A stretch of 64,000 nucleotides of DNA from Ligula intestinalis (lineage: Eukaryota > Platyhelminthes > Cestoda > Diphyllobothriidea > Diphyllobothriidae), in assembly GCA_036362985.1 (NCBI GenBank), contig JAYGXS010000003.1:63012319-63076318 (forward strand), given 5' to 3'. Every line of letters starts with the position of its first letter. Position 1 is the stretch's first letter. Of this stretch, positions 35,211 to 46,190 are shown in pieces. The position numbers were made by a program, and so were the translations under genes. The notes below the pieces were generated by a model. That model saw only the letters and a program-made list of their open reading frames with translations, searched no databases and was not told where the DNA came from.

Positions 35211-36413
35211 TCAAATCATATCTCTGCCGTGCTTAAATTATTTGCGTCTCGCCAACACTGTCTTAAAAATGGCAACATCTTGCGCTTGGAAATACAATGG
35301 ACCCTCAGTTAAGGAGTTTAATCTTTTCCGGCACCGAGCTCGTGTATGTGAAACACTCGACTCGTAAAACTTAGACAATAAAAGTACATCGGTTTACTTA
35401 TTGTTCGCAGGTGACCGTGGACCTACGCCCCGAGAGTAAGACTCAACGGCGGACAGAGGGACACGCAGTAACAATTCGTTAACCGAGTGGAAGCTCGTTA
35501 AGTGAGACAAGTGTATTGCCAGGGGCTCGCTCGTTACCTTAAATGCTCGCCACCTGAGGCTCCGTTGTAGATACAAAAAAACAGTTATTTACGTTCTTAC
35601 GGTAGGTCTAGTTTGGAAAACCCAAGCGGCCAGAACCATGTGAAACATGGTCTGCAATGCGCCTTTATATTGTGAAGATTACCGTAGTAGGTTTGTCGTG
35701 CCAACTAACACCGAACATACCTTTGACGCCATGCGTACACAGGAACACGTAGAATTTTAGGTAAGCATATTTCTACTGACCTTTGTATGCATATTCGAAA
35801 GGTAAATCAATAGTAATGAAGCCTGTATTTCCCTTCGTTTTAAAGCTTGGATAAAGGCAGTTAGTTTTAGAAAAATATACTATCTAGTTTGAAGGCTAGA
35901 GGTGGTCATTTCGGTCCATCTTATCTGTCTTGATAACGTCATCCACCAACTGGGTGGCTGTTGTTTGCGCTGAGAGCAAGCTCAAAGGTGTGAGTTCCAG
36001 ATCCGATCGGTGAGCAGCCGTCTACAACAAAATACTTGTTTTTTTAGGGCTCTACTGTATAATAAAAGGGTGATATCTAATACGAATTCAGAAGACTTTG
36101 ATTCAGTAGCTTGATTAGTTGGTTTACGTTTCACGTTCTGGAATCTGCCTAAAATGCTTTTCGAGGATTATCAAATAGCAGGTAACCAAGACTCATTTCA
36201 GTTGCACTTTTTGGCTGACTCTCGCACAAAAACTGTTTCAAACTTTGTGTTAACTCTTAAAGAGGGGCTCGTCATCTCAGCCCTGTAGGGAACATACACA
36301 TTACAGTGTCACAATTACTATTGTTGGGGTATGGTTAACTGGTGGCTTAGCAGTTCTGTACATTTTCCTTTTTGCATTTTGGGGCATGTAGACTTTTTAG
36401 AATTTTTCATTTC

Positions 36414-36845
36414 TCTGACGACGAAGATTCGACCAGTGAAACGAGAGTTGTATTTTCCTGACGTTTCAGATTCTGCCCGGAATCCTTATTTCTAGGCAAT
36501 TGTAGGATAATCGGAGCCATGCACAGATAAGAGTGATCCATGCACAGATTATATGGCATTTGTAGTTTGTAGCGGTCATCCGCGAGCGTACTATAATTAG
36601 CCGTCCATCTCCGTCTTTGACTCCTTTAATGCCGCGATTTTTTGTCCATGTTGGATGCGGGCTTGGTAATTGCGTGCATGTTTCACTCTTATCTGCGCAT
36701 GGTTTCGATTATCCTACCCTTACCTATGATTAAGGATTCCCGACGGAATCGGAAACGTCAGGACAATAAAACTCTTGTTCCAGTGGTCGCATCTTCTTGT
36801 TCTGAACTGCTTACTGCAACTCGCATATTCACTTCTATTGGCATT
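36414..36845. mobile_element. PLE-C remnant with inverted ends
   Basis: The stretch 36414-36677 is a minus-strand copy of the PLE-C 3' end (compare 32770-33055). The stretch 36678-36845 repeats its last 130 bp inverted, on the plus strand. The plus-strand motif has a 6-bp helix GATTCC/GGAATC (36735-36740/36745-36750), a CGAC loop, then GAAACGTC (36752-36759) and AGGACAATAAAA. The 5' CTGANGA box is degraded to a CTATGAT-like string. Confidence 0.75.
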
Positions 36846-38235
36846 TCATTACTCTTTATAGCAGAAACGTAACGCAACGTAAGCTGAAGAAAATATAGTC
36901 TCTTAAAAGGATGACATCAGATTAAATCATCGACTTTTGAGGTTGTCACTTTGGGCAAACGCAGGAATATGCAAACACCGCTCCAAGTAACTTCTCGAAG
37001 TAAATAAACTTGGTGTGTTGGCTAGGAGTCCTGAAACGAGCGACCACCTGCCCGACCAACGCCAGTCAAGTCAAAATAGCAGGATAGGATGACAGCCTTT
37101 TTGGGTAACTTGACCCAGAATTGTTTCGAACTTATTTGCCTTCATTTAGCCAAGCATAACCCTGACAACCAGCTTCACCGGACAAAACAAACATACGCAC
37201 TCACAGATGGTTCAGATGTTCCACTACTGGAGTCTATCAGATGGGTCATAAGCGCTGCATCGAACCGCAGTTTATCAATGCCTCGCCACCTGTCATGTTT
37301 ACTGTCAGTGCAGACCGGGTATATATTCGCTTAGTGTTTTCGCATATTTTTCTGTCCGGCCCAGCTGGTGGTCAGGGTTATGCTTGACAATCTACAAATT
37401 CGAAGGGCAAAAACACAATTACCTTCATATACCCGGTCGGGAGGGGATGAATTTCTTTATTTAGGAAATTAAGCTGATGAGCTTAGCAGGAACTGTTGTC
37501 GGACGTCCAGGACGTGGAACGGCGCGAATGTGTCATGCTGTCAAGCAGATTCAATTGTGATCGATCGTCTAAACCACGGGAATGATTAGTAAGTGCGTTC
37601 TGAAACGTCTCTTTTCCCTACATCCATTCGCAAACATAGAAGCAAAGATCATGTTACAATGATAAGCTCGAAACCTCCATAAAAGTATCTACGTTTGTTA
37701 AGGGACCTAGAAGGCACTTGTGTGATACAGGCAAGTGTCACTACTCACTGTTGACATGGTGCCGCTAGCTTCAAAGCCGGAAACGCCTACCACACAGTTC
37801 GACCTTCGAATTCGACAATGTCCACTGCAATCTTGCCTGCACAGGGTGGTGCACGGACAGGGGATTGCGTGCCATCTACTTCATTCTGTCTCCACTCCCC
37901 CGTCTGGGGCTGGCATCAAGACAAAGGCAAGAAGACGAGAGATGGAAATCGACGCTAAGCCTAACAGGGCAGGGTAGAACAATAACCACAAAAGGCTCAG
38001 ATTTTACGATCCAGTACTGCCAACATTCAAACCTTATCACTCTGTTTGCTCCATTAACATTCGTTCAAGGTCCAATTTGACCTTTTTAGGGGTATCTGAA
38101 AACCCCACAAGTTAAATACGGCTAAATCTCTCCAGCAAAATGCAATGGCGTGAACATCACTTTCGTAGACACTTATTTCGCTCGGTCTTACTATAAACTC
38201 TTTTTTCCTATCTCTGCTCCCACATTTATTCGCAG
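36846..38235. other. Non-coding stretch, nothing recognised
   Basis: There is a GC-richer patch at about 37735-37980, with two overlapping short ORFs and TGCACAGGGTGGTGCACGGA. I cannot assign it; it could be an unlisted repeat. The last 40 bases are pyrimidine-rich and lead into the acceptor at 38235. Confidence 0.4.
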
Positions 38236-38529
38236 CTACTTTTATGCAAACAATGCCATGGCCTAGAGGACACCAGCTGCCAGTACGACTTGAGAACTAA
38301 TACATCCTCACTGCAATCATGTGTTTTTATTCCTGCGTTGAGCTGGTCAGAAATTTGTGATATATCATGCAGAGACTGGGAAACAGAGCACGCTTTCCCT
38401 GTTGAAGTATATCGCTTGTACAAACAAGGCAGGAATATGTTCGTGGACTTGCGCATGCACAAAATCCACTGCCCTTCCGAAAATATAGTCACCTCGTGCA
38501 ACTTTTGTGATTCCATCTGTACGCCGTAG
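38236..38529 (+). CDS. Possible exon of a cysteine-rich (Ly6/three-finger-like) protein
   Basis: A strong pyrimidine tract ending TTCGCAG is followed by an open frame of 97 codons with ten cysteines and a TAG stop. It starts LLLCKQCHGLEDTSC, has further cysteines in QSC, EICDISC and HCPSENIVTSC, and ends NFCDSICTP. Ten cysteines with an opening CxxC and a C-terminal cluster fit the LU (Ly6/uPAR/CD59) fold common on flatworm surfaces. However, C8 and C9 are not adjacent, the C6-C7 gap is long, and the usual CN is CT. No GPI signal follows and I could not find the signal-peptide exon upstream. It may be another secreted Cys-rich protein, or chance. Confidence 0.4.
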   Translation, partial: LLLCKQCHGLEDTSCQYDLRTNTSSLQSCVFIPALSWSEICDISCRDWETEHAFPVEVYRLYKQGRNMFVDLRMHKIHCPSENIVTSCNFCDSICTP

Positions 38530-39944
38530 AGACATATACAATTCTAACAGGAATGTCTATCAACAGCTGCAGTGAAAAATGAGGTATTTTTTCATTGATT
38601 CTTGTACATTGTACGGGATAGACGAATAATCTGCCTCTCGCCAGCTCCCTCGCCTACTCCAATCACTAATGGACAGACCAAATGTGAAAGCGTACGCCTG
38701 TGATCTTTAAGAGGGAAGCAACTTTATCTCTATATGATCTTGTGCTGAATTTCTCCCTACCAACAAAAATGCTATTTTAAACTAGCAACACGACCTCAGT
38801 TGTGTGACTGGAGACGTTTTCCAATAATAGATTAATAAGTTTCTTCTAAAAACCGAGGTTCAAGCTAAAATGGCGTCTTTTTGTTACGACCCTTGTGAGG
38901 CCGCATTTAAAAGAGTCACAAGGGTTCCTATCAGTATAAATTATGCACTCGCAAGTCACAGTCGCATCGTTCCAAAGGGAAGTTGTGAATCTCAATCGAC
39001 TAGCGACAGTCCAAGGCCATATAGCGTGCCACAGGACATAGCATTGACATGATGCAACGTATCACTTGCAACCTATTTCGCTCGCCCCAGATTCTTGACA
39101 ATGCTTCTGTACGATCTGGTTTTTGAAGAAAACTTAATTTACCTAATCGGATAACTAATCTGAACGGTGGTATCACTGTTAAGCACTTAAAGCATAAAAT
39201 GCACTTGCTAACGTGAATAATTTCATACCTCCTAACATTTCACACATAATGGCAGACGGAGCTAATAGTCGCAACGCAACAAAATATATCAAATTCAGCT
39301 TATCGTATTCTAGGTAAATACAGAGACCTAGGTGAACCCCCTTCCCCTAAATTATACTTAGATTCTGCTACGCTTTGGAGCAGGCTCTCTGTCAGACAAT
39401 GCGTCTGTCATTATCATACAATTATATGCAAGCAATATTTAAAAGTTGCATTCAATGTTTATCATAGCCAAAGTATGCATGTCCACTATTTTAACCCCGT
39501 TTCACTCCTTAATATCCCCGCTACTAATTTGCAGAACTTTCGAGTTGAAATGATGAAAATGGTTTTAATCCTCCTCCGTTTCCCTTTCGAGTTCTGAATG
39601 CCTATTCATTATCCTTCGCTAACTGTTACTCAGGCGCCATTCACCATTTAATTTCGATTGGTAGCTTTCACTGACAAGGAAACGGTGACTGGAGTGGCTA
39701 GTTTTACTTTATTATTCCTCATTGGCTAGCCCTATTCACGTCACAGGTCACAATGTCCTGGAAATCAGTCTTTCTTCAGTAAGTTTGTTAGACAAGAGTC
39801 GGGGCACAGCTGACGTTTATTTCTGGTCTCTATGTGACTGCCTGCGAAGGCTTTCAATTGCTACCCAATGCACAACTGAAGGAGAAAATTTCATTACCCG
39901 ATCGGAAAATATGTTTTCCATACAGCTGATATTCGCGATCGATA

Positions 39945-40140
39945 AGGCAAGAGGCTAGGGTCTCAATTATAGAACTCCGAACCCTCGATGAGGAACGACC
40001 GTGGGTTCGAGGCTCAGGTACGAATTGCCTGAATTTCAGTTGGGTTAGTTAACAACGAGGACTAATAAACCAAAAATAGTCCAAACCAGTTTTCCTGGCC
40101 TTTGCCGGGACTTCTTTTATTTCATCGTTTCTTCAATCAT
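39945..40140 (+). repeat. tRNA-like SINE, family 2, copy 2
   Basis: The plus strand has a B-box-like GGGTTCGAGGC and a tail with TGGCCTTTGCCGGGAC matching the copy at 26700-26935. The head is diverged, with CTCGATGAGG in the A-box place. Confidence 0.45.
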
Positions 40141-40329
40141 TGATGTAAAGCTTGTAAGGTTAAAAATATATTTGCCCGGGAGCGTTAAACAACTACACGT
40201 GAAAATCTAGTATATGCATTTTACTAGTCGCATTTAGTCTTATTACTGCACCGTTTCAACTCAAATCTTTTGCTTCCTGTGGTTACTTTTAACTTTATTA
40301 GATTAAGTTAAGATTTCAGTTTATTATTG

Positions 40330-40660
40330 AGGGGGTCAACTTAAATAGGCAAATCTGCCAAAGCCCCTTAATGATCAAATCAGCCTATAAGTCATTCTGG
40401 TGGATTCTAGATGATTTTTTAGGAAATCCTGCTTTGGCAGTCGGCTTACTGTTCCGTATCGTTGGATTCCGTATGAGTGGTAAAGTTGAGCGGGTAAAAC
40501 CGATCCAAGCATGATTAAATTCATGGCACAAAGCATGGCGTCTGTAGGTCAAGTGGTAGACTGTTGGCTGTATAAAGACCTTCCCTGCTATGCGGGTTCG
40601 ACTCCCGCCAAACGCCGCGAGTTCTTTCGCAATAACGTCAACTAAATTTCAGTGTAGTAT
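40330..40660 (+). repeat. tRNA-like SINE, family 1, copy 2 (partly tandem)
   Basis: The tRNA-like part is 40537-40616, with A box TAGGTCAAGTGG, a perfect T arm GCGGG/CCCGC and B box GGTTCGACTCC. Upstream blocks (GGAAATCCTGC, GGATTCCGTATGAG, GAGCGGGTAA, CGATCCAAG) match copy 1. A GGGTCAACT segment that follows the tRNA-like part in copy 1 lies here upstream (40331) and, weakly, also downstream (near 40637), suggesting a head-to-tail arrangement. Confidence 0.65.
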
Positions 40661-41389
40661 TTATTTTGCCAATATAATTGTACTGATATTTTGAGTTTGT
40701 TTAATATTTAATTCAATTTAATTTTTTAAGCGAACCGCGGTTGTATTTCGACTTATTGCACTACAATATCTGGCCTTACGCATCGGAAGCTATTGCGAGT
40801 TTTAAAAAACTGCGGGAAAACTTAAATTTCATGGCTTTCTTTTAATTTATAAATTTCAATATGCAGTCGATATTGACGTGTACTCTATTTGCAGGCACTT
40901 TTGAGCAGCCCTCGTTTCCTGTTGGTTGTATTGGTCATTTTAATTATCGCGCGGCAACCCTTATTTTATTTGAATAATTCCTATTCTTTTCTACTTTTAT
41001 ATGATCTACCTTCGTATTTATTTTTTATTCCTGTGATATGGCCGAACCATAAAACTCCTATTAACACTGGTCTCGGAAAGCGGAATCCAAGGACTAGAGA
41101 GATCTAAGGACTTGGCCAATTTTATGTTTGCCCGTGTACGAGCGCACTTGCCGGCATTTTGAATTTCAGATTGAGGGAAAAACAACAGCCATCTTATTTT
41201 GTCCTTCAACGTAGTTAGGTCGGCCAATATCCCTCCAGTAGGGCTTTTAAGGTATTTCCTATCGGATAGAAACGGAGATTTAAAAAATATATATTGAGGC
41301 AGCGGCCATCACTCTTATATTCACCCATTGCTTCGACACAAAATCACGCTTTCACCTGCACTGCACGCATGGTCCAAATATGAAGTCAG

Positions 41390-41530
41390 ACAGACGTGTC
41401 TCCGAAGTAGAAGAAGACAACTCGAACGCTGGGACACTTTGTGTATTTTCCTGACGTTTCGAAATGCGTCGCGGATTCATCTTCAGAGACATACTCACAG
41501 AACAGTAGCAAAAACAGTTTGTGTATTCCG
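41390..41530 (-). mobile_element. PLE-D end fragment with hammerhead-like motif
   Basis: On the minus strand GTCTCTGAAGATGAATCCGC, then GCATTTCGAAACGTCAGG. CUGAAGA is at 41480-41486 and GAAACGUC at 41453-41460 (complement). The flank (CCAGCGTTCGAG, CTTCTTCTACTTC) matches other D ends. All invariant core bases are kept. The surrounding 137-codon plus-strand ORF is spurious. Confidence 0.7.
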
Positions 41531-42074
41531 CGACCTACAACTAGGCTACCATCAAGGCTTCTCACTTAAAAAAACACAATGGGCATATGTGCGGCCATTT
41601 ATATTTGCTCTGCGCGTGCTGAATGCCTTTCCTCTCGTTCACAACTTACTTATCTGCCAATTCAAACAATACGTTGACTTTATCCTCATTGTATCTGTCT
41701 GCTATTTATTAATAGGAAAAAGTTCTAATTGGCTTTTTTGACACTTGATAAACGGTTTTAACATATTGTATCAGATCCGTTTAACAGTTGCCTCCTTTTA
41801 TTGGAGACTTCGCAATGTGTTAAATCCTGATAAGTTTCGCTTCGATGAGGCCATTTTGCCATTCTAACGTTCAATCAACTCGGCTTTAGGAGATCAAAGT
41901 GAACAGTTTCCATCTACGGCAAGTGGAGGAGAAAAGGCTTATTAGTGGATCAACTTTCAGTCGTATTCTACTCTTGCAAAATGCCGGAGACTATTTCGTC
42001 GGACCTTTTCGCTCAATTTGCGGCCCTTCGTTATGCCCAATTATGTTCCCTGATTCCACGTTTTTCGCTCTGAC

Positions 42075-42195
42075 TTGATCCCTTCCCCCCCTCTCCCCCT
42101 CCACCACCAAAACTCCGCTCTCTCTCTCCCTCTCTCTTCTTCGTGCCACTGCATGAGCTCATAATCAAATTCTCTTTCTTTCTCTCTTTCACCAT
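42075..42195 (+). repeat. Polypyrimidine (CT/C) tract
   Basis: Long C and CT runs (TTCCCCCCCTCTCCCCCT, CTCTCTCTCCCTCTCTC) occur here, with a second C-rich block at 42540-42605. Such strand-biased tracts can form triplex or slipped structures. The short ORFs across them translate to low-complexity Pro/Arg/Glu-rich peptides and are not supported. Confidence 0.65.
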
Positions 42196-43084
42196 CCACT
42201 ACAAATCTACTTGTCACATCTCGCCATTCCAGTCCCACCAGACGGTACAAAACACGCGTTTTTGAACTACAAATAGCTAGTCTGATACTGTGTACTGCCG
42301 CAGAGAAAAGAACCTCCCGCCCTCGCCTCTGTTCCCTGTCTCACCAGAGGTATAAATTTTGCATCTGTTGGCCGGCAAACACTTCAGGCAATTAAAAGTA
42401 ACTAGGATCTGTGACTGACATCAAAATACGTGATACTACTACTTCTACCCTTCCCTTTCCTCTTCCAACAACATTTATTATAGATGTGCCTCTGCTCGCT
42501 TATTTTGTAAATTTGGACTACCCCAATCCTGATTTTTCCCACTACCCATCCACCCACCCACCCAGCGCTGTCTCGTTTCCCGCCCGCCCCCCCAACCCCC
42601 TCCAGTCGCCAAACAGATATAATGACTTCTGAGCCTTAATGCATGCGCTTCTAGAGCTGAGACTTTTAGCTTTCGGCACACATGACGCTTCCACGTGTTG
42701 AGCAGGGATTGTAGAAGGATGCTGAGAACGTCGTGAACACGGGGTTATAGACAGGTAGCTGGAGATGAACTGAAATGTCTTCCTGAATGAGATGCATAAC
42801 GATAGAATTAGGATTCGTCAGCCCACGTATCTGCAAGGACAGGGTAGGTTGATCCTTCCCTATGATAGTGGTCTTCGTTAAGCGGGTATTGGATGCTTAT
42901 GTTTTTGTGCCTAGTCGCGCTGTATGCATTGTGACCGATTTCTCGATGATCGCTCATGTACGTCAAAGATCTTAGTGAGCATTTTTGAAGACAGTCATGT
43001 AGGACGATGTGACAATGGCGCAAACTTTTCTTTATAGTTGGAGCATGCGTTTATTGTGGTGAATTCGGCTGTTGGCAGGAAATG

Positions 43085-43480
43085 AACAATAAAAGTGAAC
43101 ATTCGAATCCCAGGACGTAGTCGAGGAGCAGACGAATCAATCATTGGGACAATACTATTATTCGCCTGACGTTTCGAGATCCGTCGCGGATTTATCATCG
43201 GAGGCATGAGCAGAGAGCAGTAGCAGATACGGGTAGCGTACGCACAGGTGTTTGCAATGTTCATGAGATACAGTCATTACTGCAAACATACAGTGATAAT
43301 TAACGGTAATTGGCATCTTGCGCGTTGATAGTTTGTTAAACAGCATGCGGGCTCTGACCTGCTGAACTTTTATCAGGCGTGGTTGACTCGGGCGTGATAA
43401 TTGCTCGGCCCTCCGGTGTTGGTGTAAGAGGACGCCATAGCTTATCGGTTCCCCAAGTGGCAACTTGCTTTGACAATATT
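43085..43480 (-). mobile_element. PLE-D 3' region
   Basis: The minus-strand terminal motif (GATAAATCCGCGACGG, ATCTCGAAACGTCAGGCGA) is followed by CCTGGGATTCGAATGTTCAC, as in other D copies. About 300 bp of upstream sequence, with GGCCCTCCGGTGTTGGTGTAA in the plus direction, matches 58390-58410. No RT or endonuclease sequence is recognisable in it. Confidence 0.65.
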
Positions 43481-46030
43481 AAGTCTCAGCACCGATTGTG
43501 GACTGGGCAAGGCGTTGCACTTGTTTGTTTAACGACATACGCGTTCCGACCTGCGGAACCGTAGACCCGGAAGGCACTATGGGTTTGCTCCATCAGTTTG
43601 CGGTTTGTACTTAAAATATTCTTCCCGGGTTTCATTGAACCCTTAAATTTTCCTACCAAACGTGCTGTTTTTGCCAGCGGATCATCATCCGACTTGTGGA
43701 TTCTGATTGACGGATATAGCGGATCTCAGCGTAGTCCTGTGTGGGCATTCGTAACGTGGCTGGTGAGGATGATTCGTATGGCCGCTGAACAGTGTTGTCA
43801 CGCTGGCCAAATATTGCGTATTGCCGTCCACGTTAAGCCTTGTTAGATCTCCCAAAGAAAGTACACGACAAAAAGTGGACTTAGGTAGAAGTCTTAGAGA
43901 AACCTAGTACAGCATAAATTAAAAGCAAGCAAACGCGTATATATAACCTTGGACCAATTAAATGGTGATCACATGAAAGGCATGTCTTTATTGGCTAGTT
44001 GGGTCATGAGAGTTGGCGTGTTAATCTACCACTTGGCTGGAGCTGGGCGCAGCTACGTCACACAATACACTTTGTGTGTGGGGGACCAGTTGTGTGGCTT
44101 GCGGTGGGTCCTGCGCTAGCCACGCTTTGCCGTCCTCACATGCACTCTGTGTGAATGGACCGGCGGTACCGCATGGCGTGCACTTTGAGGTAAGCTGGGC
44201 TCCCATAAACAGGACATGGAAATAGGAAATTCCCGCTCAAGTAATAGAGTTTCTACTGCGAATAATTCCAGCAGGAGTACACATTCCCGGGTTATAAACG
44301 AAAACCATAACCCTACTCTTAACGCTAGTCTTACTCTAATTCCTAAAAAACACAGTTAACATTAACCCCTTACCTTAAACCTATGTTTGAACTACAAAGT
44401 GAGTCTTATATTCACCCTAATCCGAATCTTATATTTAACCACAATTTGCCGGCAATTTGGTGCAAAGCGGATGGTTTATGTTTTTACAGTAGGTGAGCTA
44501 ACTCCTGTAATCCGAGGATTTTTACAAGAAACTCCCTGTTACGCAGACCCAGCCCAAACTGCGGCCCTCTTAAGTCATGCAAAAAGAAGGTAAAGGTCCT
44601 TTTTTTAAAGTGAGGCACATTGCGATTTATTAAGTTATATTAAATGCCCTAGAAATACCAGCTTATTTTGCAAAACTGAAAATGCCGAAAAGTTAAAATC
44701 GGGCGTACTATGTTCTTTCAAGTTTTAAATGAAGAGGAAAGTTTTTGTGCAAATCCGAGTGATTAAAACAGTATAAGTAGAAGTAGGTTTTAAAATAATT
44801 GTTTTGGAAAATTTTAAGATACGTATGGTTCTATATGCTACATATAATGCTATGTATGGCTGTTACCGAATGGCCCAAAGTATGAGAAAGTATTCTAAGA
44901 TGGTTTCACGAAACTTGCTATTGGTTTCTTCTGTTTATTCATTACCTGAGTTATTGTGCACTATGACAACCAGATATATGCTTGATTTTGCAGATTTGGA
45001 GGTCAAAGGAGCAAGATATTTCGTGGGCTGATATGCGGATATACCGCTCAATGACTAATCAGTTTAAATGCAGTTTTCGGCTGCAATTGTAAACAAAGCA
45101 TTTTTTAACTAAAATGAATTTATATCCGCCGCATGTTTTGTAATTATTTTGAAATTTCAATTGTGGCCAGGTTTAGCTCATTGGCGAAACACTCATTAAC
45201 ACATAAGATTTGCCCTGGCTTCAGTCGATTGACCATAAAAAAAGAATAATGCTCTACGTGCTTACCAAAACCAGGAAAATAAGATATTTCTTAAAAAAAT
45301 ATACCTAAATAACAATTTTTTAAACATGCTTTTTTATGCAGCTTTCTATTTGGATCATTGTTTAAAAAATCAACTTAACGTGTTTATTCATGGTCGACAG
45401 AAAGAAATGTCCGCAGCAAACGTCACAAACGAATATGCCTATAACATATTTAACATATGACCTCTTGTATAAAGCTTCAACTTCAAATATCTGTACACCA
45501 TAGTTTTTTTGAAGACAAATTCAAGATAAAAATGGAAAAGTTTGGCCAGTTTTTTGACCTCCGTAAAAATAAGGGATATATATTCTGCTGAAAAAGGAAG
45601 AACTCCCATTTTTATGCATAATGGAGCAGTTTTCAGTATATACGTTTACTTCTAGGCTCAGATTTAAGATAACTAGTGCAGAGCAGATTGGCAGAATATC
45701 ATCAACGGTTTTGATAAACCTGATGATCTTCTGCCCATTCTGTTTCAAGTTTTTCTATGCATTCATTATGTTATACAGATGAAAAACGTTTGGACATCTT
45801 TTGCCTATTGCTTGACAGAGAAAATCGATAATATGGCTCGGCATTTTGTATATATGATTGTTTGCGGTCGTTAGTTTCCTTGGCGTAAAACTAACTATAG
45901 CCTTATAAGTTTACCACTTAATTTTAAAAGTTGTTCATATTTATTTACTCTTCATTTCGCGACAATAATGAATTATTTCATAATTGCATTTGACCTAGTT
46001 TCGTGAACGCAAAAAAGTTGTCTTTTACCT
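43480..46030. other. Non-coding stretch, nothing firmly recognised
   Basis: AT-rich, with a GC-richer patch at 44020-44215 (GTGTGTGGGGGACC) that could be an uncatalogued repeat, and a weak tRNA-like string near 45165-45225 (TTTAGCTCATTGGCG) too poor to call. Confidence 0.4.
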
Positions 46031-46190
46031 GAAAATATATCATTAAAATTTTTCTGCTTGTTTATTGATGTTCTTTTATAGTACAGCACACATAAACAAG
46101 ACGCGTTTACTGCAGCGTTTAATAGCGTACGAAATTCTTTGGATATAAACAAACGCTAGACTTGGCCCTATTTGAACTATTTTCTAGAAA
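46031..46190 (+). repeat. Dispersed repeat H, copy 2
   Basis: It shares TGAAAATATAT, TGTTCTTTTATAGTACAGCA and the following AGCGTTTAATAGC block with 9806-9990. Confidence 0.55.

Larger units (their letters stand above)
32720..35300 (-). mobile_element. PLE-C: nearly full-length Penelope-like element
   Basis: The minus strand carries an N-terminal region, RT and GIY-YIG over about 2.3 kb, then a non-coding 3' region ending in a terminal motif near 32805-32850. The tail to about 32720 is shared with the remnant at 36414-36845 (GATCGCATCTTC, TCTGAACTGCTT). The 5' boundary near 35300 is uncertain and I see no inverted partner there. The element begins about 370 bp after the RhoGAP stop codon, in the opposite orientation. 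Confidence 0.85.

Noticed and set aside
41328..41741. 137-codon plus-strand ORF
   Set aside because: It is antisense to and spans the PLE-D end at 41390-41530; a chance open frame.
45165..45235. tRNA-like string on the plus strand
   Set aside because: A weak A-box resemblance only; the B box is too degraded and no second copy was seen.
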